Part shown: positions 18,976-35,490 of the stretch, in pieces
Numbering within the stretch: position 1 is the stretch's first letter
Layout of the letters: each line of letters begins with the position of its first letter
Assembly (NCBI RefSeq): GCF_013019105.1
Contig: NZ_BLTE01000010.1
Location: 62,001 to 126,000 of the forward strand
Length of the DNA: 64,000 bases
Source of the DNA: Fundidesulfovibrio magnetotacticus
Lineage (GTDB): Bacteria; Desulfobacterota; Desulfovibrionia; Desulfovibrionales; Desulfovibrionaceae
Direction of reading: 5' to 3'
The notes under the pieces: model-generated
Told to the model about the DNA's origin: nothing
Databases searched by the model: none
The model's input: only the letters and a program-made list of their open reading frames with translations
Made by a program: the position numbers and the translations under genes

Positions 18976-20922
18976 GTGACCCCCTCCTCCCTTCCCGCTT
19001 CCGGCGCGGCGCGGTCCCTCCCGTCCTTGCTGCTGCCGGGCCCGCTTCTGCTGCTGGGGCTTTGGCTCGGGCCTGCCGGGACCCTGGGGACCGGCCTGGA
19101 GCGCCTGCCCTCCTCCATCGAACGCTCAGGACCCGTCCAGTACTGCCTTGAGCACGGGTTTCGACTGCTGACGAGCCGCGAGCAGGCGTTCACCGTCCTC
19201 CCGGTCTTCTTTCCCGCGCGTCAGGTGCAGCCCCTGCAGGAGATGCACCCCGTCACCCTGCCCCTCTACGCCCTGGCCCGGTTCGCCGGAATGGAGCGCG
19301 AAAGGGCCTTCCAGGCGTGGTTCGCGGGGCTTTTCGCGCTCAATTTCCTCTGCGCCTGGCTGGCCTTGCGCCGAGAGGGCCCGGGCCAACCGGCCTTGAA
19401 CGGGGCGGGGCTGGACGGATCGACCGCGCGCGGCGCTTCCCTGGGCGGCACGGGGCCGACCGGAGCCGTCGCGGCGTGCGGCGCGCTCCTCTTCGCCCTG
19501 GCGGCCCAGACACCCCGCGCCCTGGCGTATCCGGCGTTCCTTCACGCCTTCCCCCTGCCCCTGGCCTTCTGGGCGTTCCGCACATGGGCGCGCTCGGGGT
19601 CCCTGGGGGCCTGGGCCGGGGGATGCGCGGCCGCCGCGCTCCAGTGGCACGCCTGCCCGGAGCTGGGCGCGGCACTTTGCCTGGGGCTCGCCGCCGTGGG
19701 CGTCCGGCGCGCCATGGCGCGCCGGGGCAGAGCGGCGTGGGACTTCTTCCGGGCCGAGCGCCAGGGGGCCGTGGCTCTGGCCGCCCTGGCCTGCATGATC
19801 CCCCTGGGCCTCAACCTCCGGGAGGCCTTCCCCGGCGGCCCGCCCCTGGACTCCCTCGCCGCCTCCTTGCCGTGGTCCTTCGCGACCCTGGCCGCCTGCG
19901 CCCTGGCCTTGCCCGGCGCGCACGCCCTGGCGGCCCTTTTCGCCCGGAGGCGACCCGGTTGGCCATCCCTTGCGGCTCTGACGGCGGGCTTTCTGCTGGC
20001 CCTGGCCAGCCTCGCGACCGGCCCCGGCGGGGCGCGTCTGGACCATCTGCGCGCCCTGACGGACGAGGCACGTGGGGCTTTCGAAGTCCGACCGCCCGAC
20101 AGCTCGGCGGTGGCGCTGGTCTTCGCAGCCGGAACGGACGGCGCGGCGGCTTCGGCGGTGGCCGAAACCCGTCCGGATTTTGGGCCGGACATGGCCCCGC
20201 CCGCGTCGCCGGACGGATCATCGTCCGCTGCCGGGTTCACGAGCGGAATCGCGGGCGCATCCGCCGTGGAGCGAACGGTGGCGGCCATGCTGGCGGCCCA
20301 GGACCTTGGGCTGCCGGTGGTCAACGGGCTGGCGGCCGCCGTGCCGCCGGGCTACGCCGCCTTCTCGCTGGAGCCCGACTGCCGGGGGCTGGCGCGCTGG
20401 CTTGCGCGGACGCAGTCGCGCGCCGAGGACCCGCTCGCCGGGAAATTGGGCGTGGTGCGGATCGACAGAAAGACCTCGCCCGGAGCCACCGGGGCCGCAT
20501 CCCTGGTCGCACCGGGGACCGGGACGGAAACCCGCGACCCATGCGCCCTGCCCGCTCCGGTACGCGCCGAGGCGCGGGCCTGGCTGGAACGAAGCGCCCA
20601 GGAGGGCGACTCGGCGGACCTGGCCTGGCTCCTGGAGCTTCGTGGGTTCGAGCCTTACGGCGGCGGGTCGTGGCGGCTCCAGGGCGCGGGCGGCCTGACG
20701 CTTCTCGGCGGCGAACGAGCCACCCTGGAGTGGACGGGCGGCCCCTCGGGCGTGTTGCGGGTTCTGGTGGACGGCCGCTTCGCCGGACGACTTGAGACGG
20801 GCGGCGGCCCCGGCCGGGCGAGCTTCTCCCCCGCGCGCGAGACGCGCTACGTCTTTGAAGTGGAAAAGCCCGGCGAGGCGGTAGAGCTCTCCCGCATCGT
20901 CTTCACGCCCGCCGCGCGCTGA
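18976..20922 (+). CDS. Polytopic membrane protein of unknown function
   Basis: A 648-residue protein beginning at GTG 12 bases after the kinase stop, with no clear SD, so probably read as part of the kinase transcript. The first 350 residues hold several Leu/Ala-rich membrane segments (for example PSLLLPGPLLLLGLWLG and LFALNFLCAWLAL). The remainder is a soluble Gly/Ala-rich part ending in a short beta-rich domain. The layout recalls large membrane glycosyltransferases or hypothetical membrane proteins, but no catalytic motif is visible. The exact start is uncertain. Confidence 0.6.
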   Translation: MTPSSLPASGAARSLPSLLLPGPLLLLGLWLGPAGTLGTGLERLPSSIERSGPVQYCLEHGFRLLTSREQAFTVLPVFFPARQVQPLQEMHPVTLPLYALARFAGMERERAFQAWFAGLFALNFLCAWLALRREGPGQPALNGAGLDGSTARGASLGGTGPTGAVAACGALLFALAAQTPRALAYPAFLHAFPLPLAFWAFRTWARSGSLGAWAGGCAAAALQWHACPELGAALCLGLAAVGVRRAMARRGRAAWDFFRAERQGAVALAALACMIPLGLNLREAFPGGPPLDSLAASLPWSFATLAACALALPGAHALAALFARRRPGWPSLAALTAGFLLALASLATGPGGARLDHLRALTDEARGAFEVRPPDSSAVALVFAAGTDGAAASAVAETRPDFGPDMAPPASPDGSSSAAGFTSGIAGASAVERTVAAMLAAQDLGLPVVNGLAAAVPPGYAAFSLEPDCRGLARWLARTQSRAEDPLAGKLGVVRIDRKTSPGATGAASLVAPGTGTETRDPCALPAPVRAEARAWLERSAQEGDSADLAWLLELRGFEPYGGGSWRLQGAGGLTLLGGERATLEWTGGPSGVLRVLVDGRFAGRLETGGGPGRASFSPARETRYVFEVEKPGEAVELSRIVFTPAAR

Positions 20923-21035
20923 GAAAGGGCTCTACGCCCGAGGGGGCTTCGCTCCGGCGGACGCGGAGCCGACAAGGCGGCGTGTGCGCCACACCCCGCT
21001 GGAGAACGGCAGCCCCGGCCGGATGCGCGCGGGGC

Positions 21036-22694
21036 TCAGCACTCCATGCGGCTGGCCACGGGCATGCGCCATCCCGTGCCGAAGGCCCGGTCGGTGATCT
21101 TGATGCCCGGCGCGGCCTGGCGGCGCTTGAATTCGGCGATCTTCACCAGGCGGCAGACCTGGCGCACGGTCTCGGGGTCGAACCCGGCGGCCACGATCTC
21201 CTCCACGGACTGGTGGCGCTCCACGCGCAGGCGCAGGATGGCGTCCAGCACGTCGTAGGGCGGCAGGCTGTCCTGGTCGGTCTGGTCCGGGCGCAGCTCC
21301 GCAGAGGGCGTCTTTTCCACGATGGCCCGGGGGATCGGCTCCGGGCCGCGCGCGTTGAGCCACTCGCAGATGCGCCAGACCATGGTCTTGGGCACGTCGG
21401 AGACCACGGCCAGCCCGCCGGACATGTCGCCATAGATGGTGCAGTAGCCAACGGCCAGCTCGCTCTTGTTGCCCGTCGTGAGCAGGAGCGACCTGTGCTT
21501 GTTGGAAATGGCCATGAGCAGGTTGCCCCGGATGCGCGATTGGACGTTCTCCTCGGTGGTGTCCGGCGGCAGGCCCGCGAAGGCCGGGGCCAGGCTCCTC
21601 TCGAAGGCCTCCATGATGTCGCTGATGGGGATGGTGAGGGTCTTCACGCCAAGACGCCGGGCCAGATCCAGGGAATCCTCCACGCTGCCCCTGCTGGAAT
21701 AGGGGCTGGGCATGAGCACGCCCAGCACGTTTTCCGGCCCCAGGGCCTCGGCGGCCACGGCGGCGGTGAGGGCAGAGTCCACGCCCCCCGAGAGGCCCAG
21801 GAGCGCGCCCTTGAAGCCGCACTTGGCGCAGTAGTCGCGCACGCCCAGCACCAGGGCGCGCCAGGCCTCGGACTCCTCGGAGAAGTCGTCCGGGGCGATG
21901 CGCCCTTCGCCGCGCCCCTGTTCCAGATCTTCGAGGTCCATCACGAGCACGTCCTCGGAGAAGGCCGCCGCGCGCGCGGCCAGCCGACCCCGGGCGTCCA
22001 GGGCCATGGAGCGGCCGTCGAAGACCAGATCGTCGTTGCCGCCCGCCTGGTTGCAGTAGACCACCGGAAGGCCGTATTTGCGCGCCGCCGCGCCCAGCAT
22101 GGCCTCGCGCACGGGCTGCTTGCCCAGGGTGAAGGGCGAGGCCGAGAGGTTCAGGATGGCCTGGACGCCCTCCGCGACCAGACGCTCCACGGGGTCCTCG
22201 TGGTAGCGCCGGTCGCGCCAGTAGGCCTTGTCGTTCCAGATGTCCTCGCAGATGGTCACGCCCAGTCGGCGTCCCGCGAAATCGATGAAGCCCAGGCGCT
22301 CGCCCGGCTCGAAGTAGCGGTCCTCGTCGAAGACGTCGTAGGTGGGCAGGAGCTTCTTGGGCAGCAGCGCCTCCACGCGTCCGCCCGCGAGGAAGGCCGC
22401 GCAGTTCATCAGGGGGCGGCCCTGGGCCAGGGGACTGCGCGCCGCCGTGCCCGCCAGCAGGGCCGGGCCGTCGGCCAGGGAGCGGGCCAGCTCCTCCAGC
22501 ACGGCGCGGGCCTTGTCCACGAAGGCGCTCGAGAGCAACAGGTCGCGCGGGGGATAGCCCGTGAGGGCCAGCTCCGGCGTGATGCAAAGCTCCGCCCCTG
22601 CCGCCTGGGCCTTGCGCGCCGCGCGGGCGATCCTTCCAGCGTTGCCGGTGAGGTCGCCCACCACGGGGTTCACCTGGAGCAGTCCGATCTTCAT
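21036..22694 (-). CDS. nadE: Glutamine-dependent NAD+ synthetase
   Basis: A 552-residue two-domain enzyme making NAD+ from deamido-NAD+ with ATP and glutamine. The N-terminal nitrilase-type glutaminase shows the Glu (TPELALTGYPPRDLL), Lys (KKLLPTYDVFDE) and Cys (VTICEDIWND) triad. The C-terminal synthetase shows LSGGVDSALTAAV (P-loop), TTGNKSELAVGY and YGDMSGG. Its ATG overlaps the dapB stop by 4 nt (ATGA), so the two are translationally coupled. Confidence 0.96.
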   Translation of the reverse strand: MKIGLLQVNPVVGDLTGNAGRIARAARKAQAAGAELCITPELALTGYPPRDLLLSSAFVDKARAVLEELARSLADGPALLAGTAARSPLAQGRPLMNCAAFLAGGRVEALLPKKLLPTYDVFDEDRYFEPGERLGFIDFAGRRLGVTICEDIWNDKAYWRDRRYHEDPVERLVAEGVQAILNLSASPFTLGKQPVREAMLGAAARKYGLPVVYCNQAGGNDDLVFDGRSMALDARGRLAARAAAFSEDVLVMDLEDLEQGRGEGRIAPDDFSEESEAWRALVLGVRDYCAKCGFKGALLGLSGGVDSALTAAVAAEALGPENVLGVLMPSPYSSRGSVEDSLDLARRLGVKTLTIPISDIMEAFERSLAPAFAGLPPDTTEENVQSRIRGNLLMAISNKHRSLLLTTGNKSELAVGYCTIYGDMSGGLAVVSDVPKTMVWRICEWLNARGPEPIPRAIVEKTPSAELRPDQTDQDSLPPYDVLDAILRLRVERHQSVEEIVAAGFDPETVRQVCRLVKIAEFKRRQAAPGIKITDRAFGTGWRMPVASRMEC

Positions 22695-23479
22695 GCGAGC
22701 ATGTCGGCCATGGAGTAGAGCTTGCCCGGCTCCTGCGCGCCGATCCAGAGCGCTGCCCGCAGCGCGCCGCGCGCGAAGTTCTCGCGGGTGTGGGCACGGT
22801 GCGTCACCTCGATGCGTTCGCCGGGGCCGAAGAAGTAGACGGTGTGGTCGCCCACCACGTCGCCGCCGCGCAGGGCCATGACGCCCAGCTCCTCCTGCGT
22901 GCGCGCCCCGATGATGCCCTCGCGGCCGCACTTCATCACGTCCTGGAGCTCCTGGCCGCGCGCCCCGGCCAGCACCTGGCCCAGCTTGATGGCCGTGCCG
23001 CTGGGCGAGTCGGCCTTCTTGTTGTGGTGGATCTCCATGATCTCCATGTCGTAGGCGGGGCCGAGGGCCTTGACCAGCAGCGGCAGGAACTGGGCCAGGG
23101 CGTTGATGCCCAGGCTCATGTTGGGCGACCAGAAGATGCGCCCCCTGGCGGAGGCGGCCTGGACGCGCTCCAACTGCTCGCCCTTGAGGCCCGTGGTGCC
23201 GATGACCACGGGATTGCCCAGGCGCGCGGCCGTCTCGGACACCAGCACGCTGGAGTCCGGGGCCGTGAAGTCCACGATTACGGCGCCGGGGAGCCTGGAG
23301 AAAACCTCCTCCATGGACGAGCCCTTGACGCAGTCCGGGTAGCGGTCCAGGGCCGCCTCGTTGCCCGGGCGCTCCACCACGCCCGCCAGCCGGAAGGCCG
23401 GGTCGGCCATGGCCAGCTGGCACAGGGTCTGGCCCATGCGGCCGCCGGCCCCCATGATGATCACGTCGCGCACGCTCAT
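22691..23479 (-). CDS. dapB: 4-hydroxy-tetrahydrodipicolinate reductase
   Basis: A 262-residue enzyme of the lysine/diaminopimelate pathway. It has the NAD(P)H loop GAGGRMGQ at the N terminus, SPNMSLGIN, and the catalytic signature EIHHNKKADSPSGTA. A GAGGGGG ribosome binding site precedes the ATG at 23479. It is first in a dapB-nadE operon. The last enzyme of the same pathway, lysA, lies in the window at 43105 but in a separate unit. Confidence 0.96.
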   Translation of the reverse strand: MSVRDVIIMGAGGRMGQTLCQLAMADPAFRLAGVVERPGNEAALDRYPDCVKGSSMEEVFSRLPGAVIVDFTAPDSSVLVSETAARLGNPVVIGTTGLKGEQLERVQAASARGRIFWSPNMSLGINALAQFLPLLVKALGPAYDMEIMEIHHNKKADSPSGTAIKLGQVLAGARGQELQDVMKCGREGIIGARTQEELGVMALRGGDVVGDHTVYFFGPGERIEVTHRAHTRENFARGALRAALWIGAQEPGKLYSMADMLA

Positions 23480-23734
23480 ATCGTCCCCCTCGGTTGCGGC
23501 CGCCCCGCGCGGGCGGCCGGGTGATGGATCAGGAAAACCATGTGCCCAGAAGTTGTCGCAACAAGACCCGGTGTGAACGCTCGCGTCGCGAAGCCGAAGG
23601 GGAGTCCATAGGGCGCGAGCCCTTTGGCCGCCGGAGGCTTCTGAAACCATGACTGGGCAAGTTCCTCATGCTCCGCTTGAAATTGCGGTCTCGTCGCCAC
23701 GGGAAACCGGGCCTTCGCGCCGTGGGGCGCGGGC

Positions 23735-26547
<2,813 letters not shown>

Positions 26548-26599
26548 GGGGTACACCTGCTGGGCCGGTCCGCGCGCGGCGTCCCGGCCGGGTCGCGGC

Positions 26600-27690
26600 C
26601 TAGCTGGCGGCCTCGCGCTGGAGGTCGGCCAGGAGCTTCTTGCCTCCCACCAGGATGAGGGTGTCTCCGGCCTGGAGCACGGACTGGGGCTGTGGGTTGA
26701 AGAGCAGCTTGCCGTCGGGCTTCTGGATGCCGATGACGATGACGTTCCAGCGCTGGCGCAACTGGGAGGCGATGAGGTCCTTGCCCGCGAGGCTCGATCC
26801 CTGGGAGATGGTGAGCTGTTCCATCTGGAGGTCCTCGTTGTCGCCGCGCATGGCCAGGTCCATGAAGCCCAGCACCGAGGGGCGCAGCACCGAGTGGGCC
26901 ATGCGCACGCCGCCGTAGAGGTGCGGGAAGAGCACCTGGTTGGCCCCGGCGCGCTGGAGGCGCTGGGAGTGGTCGGGCGAGTCGGAGCGGGCCACGATGA
27001 CGATCTCGGGGTTGAGCTGGCGGGCCGTGAGCGTCACGTAGACGTTGGCCGCCTCCTCGGAGAGCGCCGAGACCAGGGCCTTGGCGTGTTTGAGCCCGGC
27101 GGCCAGGAGGATGTCGTCCTTGGTGGCGTCTCCGGCCACGAAGGGGATGTCCTTGCCTTCCAGCTCCTCCACCAGGGCGTGGGAGCGCTCCACCACCACC
27201 ACGTCCTGGCCCTCGGCCGCGATCTCGCGGGCCACCACGGACCCGATGCGGCCGTAGCCGCAGACGATGGTGTGCCCCCGCATGTTCTCGATGGCGTGCC
27301 GCATCCAGCGCCTCCCGAAGATGTTTTGGATGTGCCCCTCGATCATGAGCTGCACGATGGCTCCCGCCAGGTAGAAGAAGGTGCCCACGCCCGAGAGCAG
27401 CAGCACGGCCGTGACCGCCCTGCCCGCCCGGGTGAGGGGGTGCACCTCGCCGTAGCCCACGGTGGTGAGCGAGATGATCACCATGTACACGCTGTCGAAG
27501 AGGTCCCACTCCTCCACGAACATGTAGGCCAGCGTGCCGCCCACGAAGATGAAGGCCACGGCCGTGAGGCCCGCGATAACGGGCCAGAGCACGCCCAGCC
27601 TGCGCCGCATGAGCGTGAAGCGGTTCACGCGGCGCAGCACCCTGCCCCGGCGCATGCCGCGCACGCCGGGTTCGATCTTGCGCGGGGCTT

Positions 27691-27694
<4 letters not shown>
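26600..27694 (-). CDS. Potassium channel with RCK (TrkA-N / TrkA-C) domains
   Basis: A 364-residue two-helix K+ channel. The first membrane helix lies around residues 25-50 ([20 protein letters not shown]). The pore helix and selectivity filter read [12 protein letters not shown], followed by the second helix ([16 protein letters not shown]). The cytoplasmic RCK part starts at [12 protein letters not shown]-like [13 protein letters not shown] (nucleotide-binding Rossmann), and a TrkA-C domain ends the protein. The GTG at 27694 overlaps the uvrB stop (GTGA), which decides the start; an internal ATG at 27655 is the alternative. Confidence 0.9.
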
Positions 27695-29733
<2,039 letters not shown>

Positions 29734-29805
29734 ATCTTTCCCCCTCGGCAACCAACACGGCGATTCTACGGCCTCCAGGGCCATAAAACAAGCGGAGAAG
29801 CCACC

Positions 29806-30297
29806 ATGCTCAGAGAGTTCGTCCCGGCCAGCGAAAAGCTCCCCGTGGACCGCGCCTGGTCCATGTCCATCGTGATCAAAAGCTTCAAGGGGCGCAAGGA
29901 CGTGGAAGTCCACCTCTTCCGGCCCGAATGGGACTGCCTGGAAGAAGACTCCTTCGACTGGAACGACATCCTGGGCGACCCCATGCACCCGGACATGGAC
30001 GCCGACATGGGCTCGGGCCGCAAGCTCGTGATGGAATCCTTCACCCCCGACGAGCGCGACATGGTGGCCGCCTACTTCGAGGAGCGCTACGCGGGCAAGC
30101 TGGCCGCCATCCGCGCCTGCCCCATCGACTTCCCCGTGCCCCTGGGCATCCCCGCCCTCTGCGACCTGGAGGAAGGCAAGGACATGGGCTTCGTGCTCTT
30201 CGACCGCATCCCCAACTACGCCCTGCCCTTCCCCGTGCGCGGCTTCTTCGACCTGAGCCAGCACGCGCCCATCGTGGAGGTGGAGGAAGGGTCATGA
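29806..30297 (+). CDS. Conserved hypothetical protein upstream of a LOG gene
   Basis: A soluble, acidic 163-residue protein beginning [20 protein letters not shown], rich in Asp/Glu, with [12 protein letters not shown] and [15 protein letters not shown]. No recognised domain. GGAGAAG gives a good ribosome binding site. Its stop overlaps the start of the LOG gene (ATGA), so the pair forms an operon divergent from uvrB. Function unknown. Confidence 0.7.
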   Translation: MLREFVPASEKLPVDRAWSMSIVIKSFKGRKDVEVHLFRPEWDCLEEDSFDWNDILGDPMHPDMDADMGSGRKLVMESFTPDERDMVAAYFEERYAGKLAAIRACPIDFPVPLGIPALCDLEEGKDMGFVLFDRIPNYALPFPVRGFFDLSQHAPIVEVEEGS

Positions 30298-30875
30298 AGA
30301 ACCTCTGCGTGTTCCTGGGCTCCAACCCCGGGACGAAGCCGGGCTACGCCGAGGCCGCCGGGGAGATGGGACGTCTCCTGGCGGCCCGGGGCGTGGGGCT
30401 GGTGTACGGCGGGGCCAAAAACGGGCTCATGGGCGTGCTGGCCCGGGCCGCGGCCGAGGCCGGAGGCCGCGTGATCGGCGTGCTGCCGGGGTTCCTCAAG
30501 GCCAAGGAGCTGGCCTTCGAGGGGCTTACGGAGATGCACGAGGTGGAGTCCATGCACGAGCGCAAGGCGCTCATGGCCGAACTCTCCGACGGCTTCGTGG
30601 CCATGCCGGGGGGGCTCGGAACGCTGGAGGAGATCTTCGAGGTGGCCACCTGGGGACAGCTGGCCCTGCACGCCAAACCGGTGGGTTTCCTGAACATCCT
30701 CGGCTACTACGACAAGCTCACGGGATTTCTGAACCACATGGTGGACGAAGGCTTCCTCAAAAGCCCTCACCGCAACAACCTGCTCTTCTCCGACGACCCC
30801 GGGGAACTGCTGGACCTCATGGAGGCGCACCGCCCCGCCGTGCTCGGCAAGTGGTACGGGCTGGAGAAGTCGTGA
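30294..30875 (+). CDS. LOG-family cytokinin riboside 5'-monophosphate phosphoribohydrolase
   Basis: A 193-residue LOG (YvdD-type) enzyme expected to release adenine-type bases from nucleoside 5'-monophosphates. Signatures: VFLGSNPGTKPGY at the start, LVYGGAKNGLMG, ESMHERKALM, and the defining AMPGGLGTLEEIFEV (PGGxGTxxE). Length is typical of the family. GGAGGAAGG lies before the ATG. It is the second gene of a coupled pair. In bacteria the true substrate of these proteins is usually unclear. Confidence 0.92.
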   Translation: MKNLCVFLGSNPGTKPGYAEAAGEMGRLLAARGVGLVYGGAKNGLMGVLARAAAEAGGRVIGVLPGFLKAKELAFEGLTEMHEVESMHERKALMAELSDGFVAMPGGLGTLEEIFEVATWGQLALHAKPVGFLNILGYYDKLTGFLNHMVDEGFLKSPHRNNLLFSDDPGELLDLMEAHRPAVLGKWYGLEKS

Positions 30876-30899
30876 TCCGTTCCGGCGGAGAGAGCCCTC

Positions 30900-30926
30900 T
30901 TGACGCTGTATCGTAAAAGATACATT
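30900..30926 (+). promoter_or_regulatory. higBA promoter with embedded palindromic operator
   Basis: TTGACG (30900-30905) could be the -35 and TACATT (30921-30926) the -10, with a short 15-base spacer. Between and over them lies an inverted repeat, TGTATC (30907-30912) and GATACA (30919-30924), placed where an antitoxin would block transcription. The predicted start falls at or next to the higB ATG (30932). Confidence 0.6.
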
Positions 30927-30931
30927 CTCCC

Positions 30932-31258
30932 ATGACGTACACCGCCCGCCGATACGCCTTTGAAGATGGCAAGGAGCCTTTCAGCCTGTGGTTCAAAGCC
31001 TTGCGCGACTTCCGGGCCAAGGCCGCGATCCTGAAGCGGATCGAGCGCCTTGAAGCGGGCAATTTCGGCGCTGCCAAACCATGCCGGAACGGAGTGCATG
31101 AATTGGTGGTGGATTTCGGGCCAGGGTACAGAGTCTATTACGGCCTGGTGGGGAAGGAGATCGTCCTGTTGCTCTGCGCCGGGGACAAAAGGACGCAGCA
31201 GGCCGACATAGACAGGGCCATCAGCTATTTGGACGACTACAGGGAGCGTACGCGGTGA
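30932..31258 (+). CDS. higB: HigB/RelE-type addiction module toxin
   Basis: A 108-residue toxin of the RelE/HigB-2 type (addiction module killer protein), expected to cut mRNA on the ribosome. Features: FSLWFKALRDFRAKAAILKRIERL helices, the NGVHELVVDFGPGYRVYYGLVG core with conserved Arg and Tyr, and LLLCAGDKRTQQADI near the C terminus. There is no Shine-Dalgarno sequence before the ATG. The gene overlaps the antitoxin by 4 nt (GTGA). Toxin-first order is typical of hig loci. Confidence 0.88.
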   Translation: MTYTARRYAFEDGKEPFSLWFKALRDFRAKAAILKRIERLEAGNFGAAKPCRNGVHELVVDFGPGYRVYYGLVGKEIVLLLCAGDKRTQQADIDRAISYLDDYRERTR

Positions 31259-31581
31259 AATCTGCATGCAGGGCCAGTGTGAGCCATCATGACGCCGTGG
31301 TCCGGGAACTGCGGGAAGACCCGGAACTGGCGTTCGAATACCTGAAGGCCACTCTGGAGGAAGAGGACGAGGTTGCGCTCCGGCTGGGGCTTCGCCGTCT
31401 GGTGCAGGCCTATGGCGCGGCGGAGGTGGCCGGAAAGGCCGGACTGCGCAGGGAAAATCTCTACCGGGCGCTCTCTCCTGGCGGCAATCCCACCCTGAAG
31501 ACGCTTACGTCCATCCTGCGGGCCTTGGGCCTGCGCCTGAGCGTGGAGCGCATCCAGAGCGACGCCCAGGCGGGTTGCTGA
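31255..31581 (+). CDS. higA: HigA-type addiction module antitoxin
   Basis: A 108-residue DNA-binding antitoxin. The C-terminal half is a helix-turn-helix (AEVAGKAGLRRENLYRALSPGGNPTL, about 62-87) of the HigA-2/antidote type; LTSILRALGLRLSVERI follows. The N-terminal acidic part (LREDPELAFEYLKATLEEED) would contact the toxin. It starts at GTG overlapping the higB stop, with GGGAG upstream. It probably represses its own promoter through the TGTATC/GATACA repeat. Confidence 0.88.
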   Translation: MKSACRASVSHHDAVVRELREDPELAFEYLKATLEEEDEVALRLGLRRLVQAYGAAEVAGKAGLRRENLYRALSPGGNPTLKTLTSILRALGLRLSVERIQSDAQAGC

Positions 31582-31633
31582 TTTCCGCAGGGCTGAAGGC
31601 CCCGCCAGCCCCCTCCCCCCAATCCAACAAAAC

Positions 31634-31668
31634 CGGCCCGGGAATCTCTCGATTCCCGGGCCGTTCGT
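31634..31668. terminator. Bidirectional intrinsic terminator between higA and clpA
   Basis: A perfect 13-bp stem (CGGCCCGGGAATC, 31634-31646, with its complement at 31651-31663) and a TCTC loop. On the plus side TTCGTTATCTT follows; on the minus side GGTTTTGTTGG follows. It lies between convergent higBA and clpSA units and can serve both. Confidence 0.85.
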
Positions 31669-31700
31669 TATCTTGGTCCGCGACGATCCGTTCGACTTCG

Positions 31701-33977
<2,277 letters not shown>

Positions 33978-34292
33978 TTATTCCTCTTCCATGGTGCACT
34001 TGAGGGGGAAGCCCCCCTCCTTGGCCAACTGGCGCACCATGACTACTTTCGTTTCGGCCACCTCGGCCGTGAACACGCCGCACACGCCCTTGCCGTTCTG
34101 GTGCACGGCAAGCATGATCCGGGTGGCCTCGGCCTCGGACTTGTGAAAGACGCTCACCAGCACCCGCACGACGAACTCCATGGTGGTGTAGTCGTCGTTG
34201 TGCAGGAGCACCTTGTATTTGCGGGGTTCCCGGATCTCGTCTTCGACGCCGGTTCCCGAGAGGGTTTCTTCCTGGTTCAGTGAGTCTGTCAT
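33978..34292 (-). CDS. clpS: ATP-dependent Clp protease adaptor ClpS
   Basis: A 104-residue adaptor that hands N-degron substrates to ClpA. The core reads [18 protein letters not shown] (the N-degron pocket Asn-Asp-Asp), then [24 protein letters not shown]. The flexible N-terminal extension is usual. It is directly followed by clpA, the standard pairing. A possible promoter on the minus strand near 34350 reads TCGACA, 16 bases, TATCTC. Confidence 0.95.
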   Translation of the reverse strand: MTDSLNQEETLSGTGVEDEIREPRKYKVLLHNDDYTTMEFVVRVLVSVFHKSEAEATRIMLAVHQNGKGVCGVFTAEVAETKVVMVRQLAKEGGFPLKCTMEEE

Positions 34293-34534
34293 GTCTGCGC
34301 TCCGGGGGCGCGCCCTTGGCGCTGAGTGAGATAAGACCTGATGCAGGCTTGTCGAGACGTGGACAGCACGAGCCCGCACTTGCGCCTGTACTGAAAAAGG
34401 TCCCTCCAGGCAAGGCGTGCAAAAGCCCACTGGACGCGCAAGCCCCGGGAGATGTATCAATGGCTGACACAGGCGCGGTTTCCCGACGGGGGGCCCTGGG
34501 CGCGCCGCAAGCAACGGGATCGCGGAGAAGAGCC

Positions 34535-35263
34535 ATGCAGCACGAACTTACCTGGAACGGCCATTCCAACTTCACCCTGAAGACCGGGGGCCAGACCATC
34601 CTCATCGACCCCTTCTACGACGGCAACCCCAACGCGGCGCTGGCCTCCAAGGACGTGGCCCAGGCCGACCACGTGCTGGTGACCCACGACCACGGCGACC
34701 ACGTGGGCCAGGCCGTGGCCATTTGCCAGGCCACCGGGGCCAAGCTCCTGGCCATCGTGGAGACGTGCTCCAAACTGGTGGACCAAGGGCTGCCGCGCGA
34801 GCAGGTGGTGAACGGCATCGGCATCAACATCGGGGGCTCCATCGCCCTGGGCGGCGTGAAGGCCACCATGGTGCAGGCCGTGCACTCCAGCGAGTCCGGC
34901 CTGCCGGTGGGCTACATCCTCACCCTGGCCGACGGCTTCACGCTCTACCACGCTGGCGACACGGCCATTTTCGCCACCATGGAGCTCTACGGGAAGCTCT
35001 TCCACATCGACATGGCCCTGCTGCCCGTGGGCGGCGTGTTCACCATGGACGCACGCCAGGCGGCCGTGGCCTGCAAGCTGCTGCGCTGCCATCAGGTGCT
35101 GCCCATGCACTGGGGGACCTTCCCGGTGCTCGAGAAGAACACCCGGGCCTTCGGACTGGCCCTTGAGGACCTGGGCGTGGAGACCATGATGGTGCGCTGC
35201 CAGCCCGGGCAGACCATCACCCTCCAGAAGAACCCCTTCAACGAGGACTGCGGCTGCGACTGA
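34535..35263 (+). CDS. UPF0173-type metal-dependent hydrolase (metallo-beta-lactamase fold)
   Basis: A 242-residue metallo-hydrolase with [30 protein letters not shown], the metal motif THDHGDHVG (HxHxDH), [22 protein letters not shown] and LPMHWGTFP. This matches the UPF0173/UlaG-like branch; the natural substrate is unknown. The ATG at 34535 is preceded by GGAG. The frame is open further upstream but without domain content. Cytoplasmic, monocistronic. Confidence 0.9.
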   Translation: MQHELTWNGHSNFTLKTGGQTILIDPFYDGNPNAALASKDVAQADHVLVTHDHGDHVGQAVAICQATGAKLLAIVETCSKLVDQGLPREQVVNGIGINIGGSIALGGVKATMVQAVHSSESGLPVGYILTLADGFTLYHAGDTAIFATMELYGKLFHIDMALLPVGGVFTMDARQAAVACKLLRCHQVLPMHWGTFPVLEKNTRAFGLALEDLGVETMMVRCQPGQTITLQKNPFNEDCGCD

Positions 35264-35490
35264 TCCGCACCAAGACTCCGCGACCAGATCCGCGAAACGT
35301 TCGCCGGGACCGCGAGCCGGTCCCGGCGGAGCGCCACTGCACCGCCGCGAGGTTCTCCCCGTTCGCTCCGTCCCTCGTCACGAAGCGCCCCCCGGCGATC
35401 CGGCCTGACGCCGGGGCGTTATACGCCGCCCGCCGCCGCGCGACGCTAGGCTGTTGACGGTCCGGCGCGCGCCGAAGCGTCTCCAACGGC

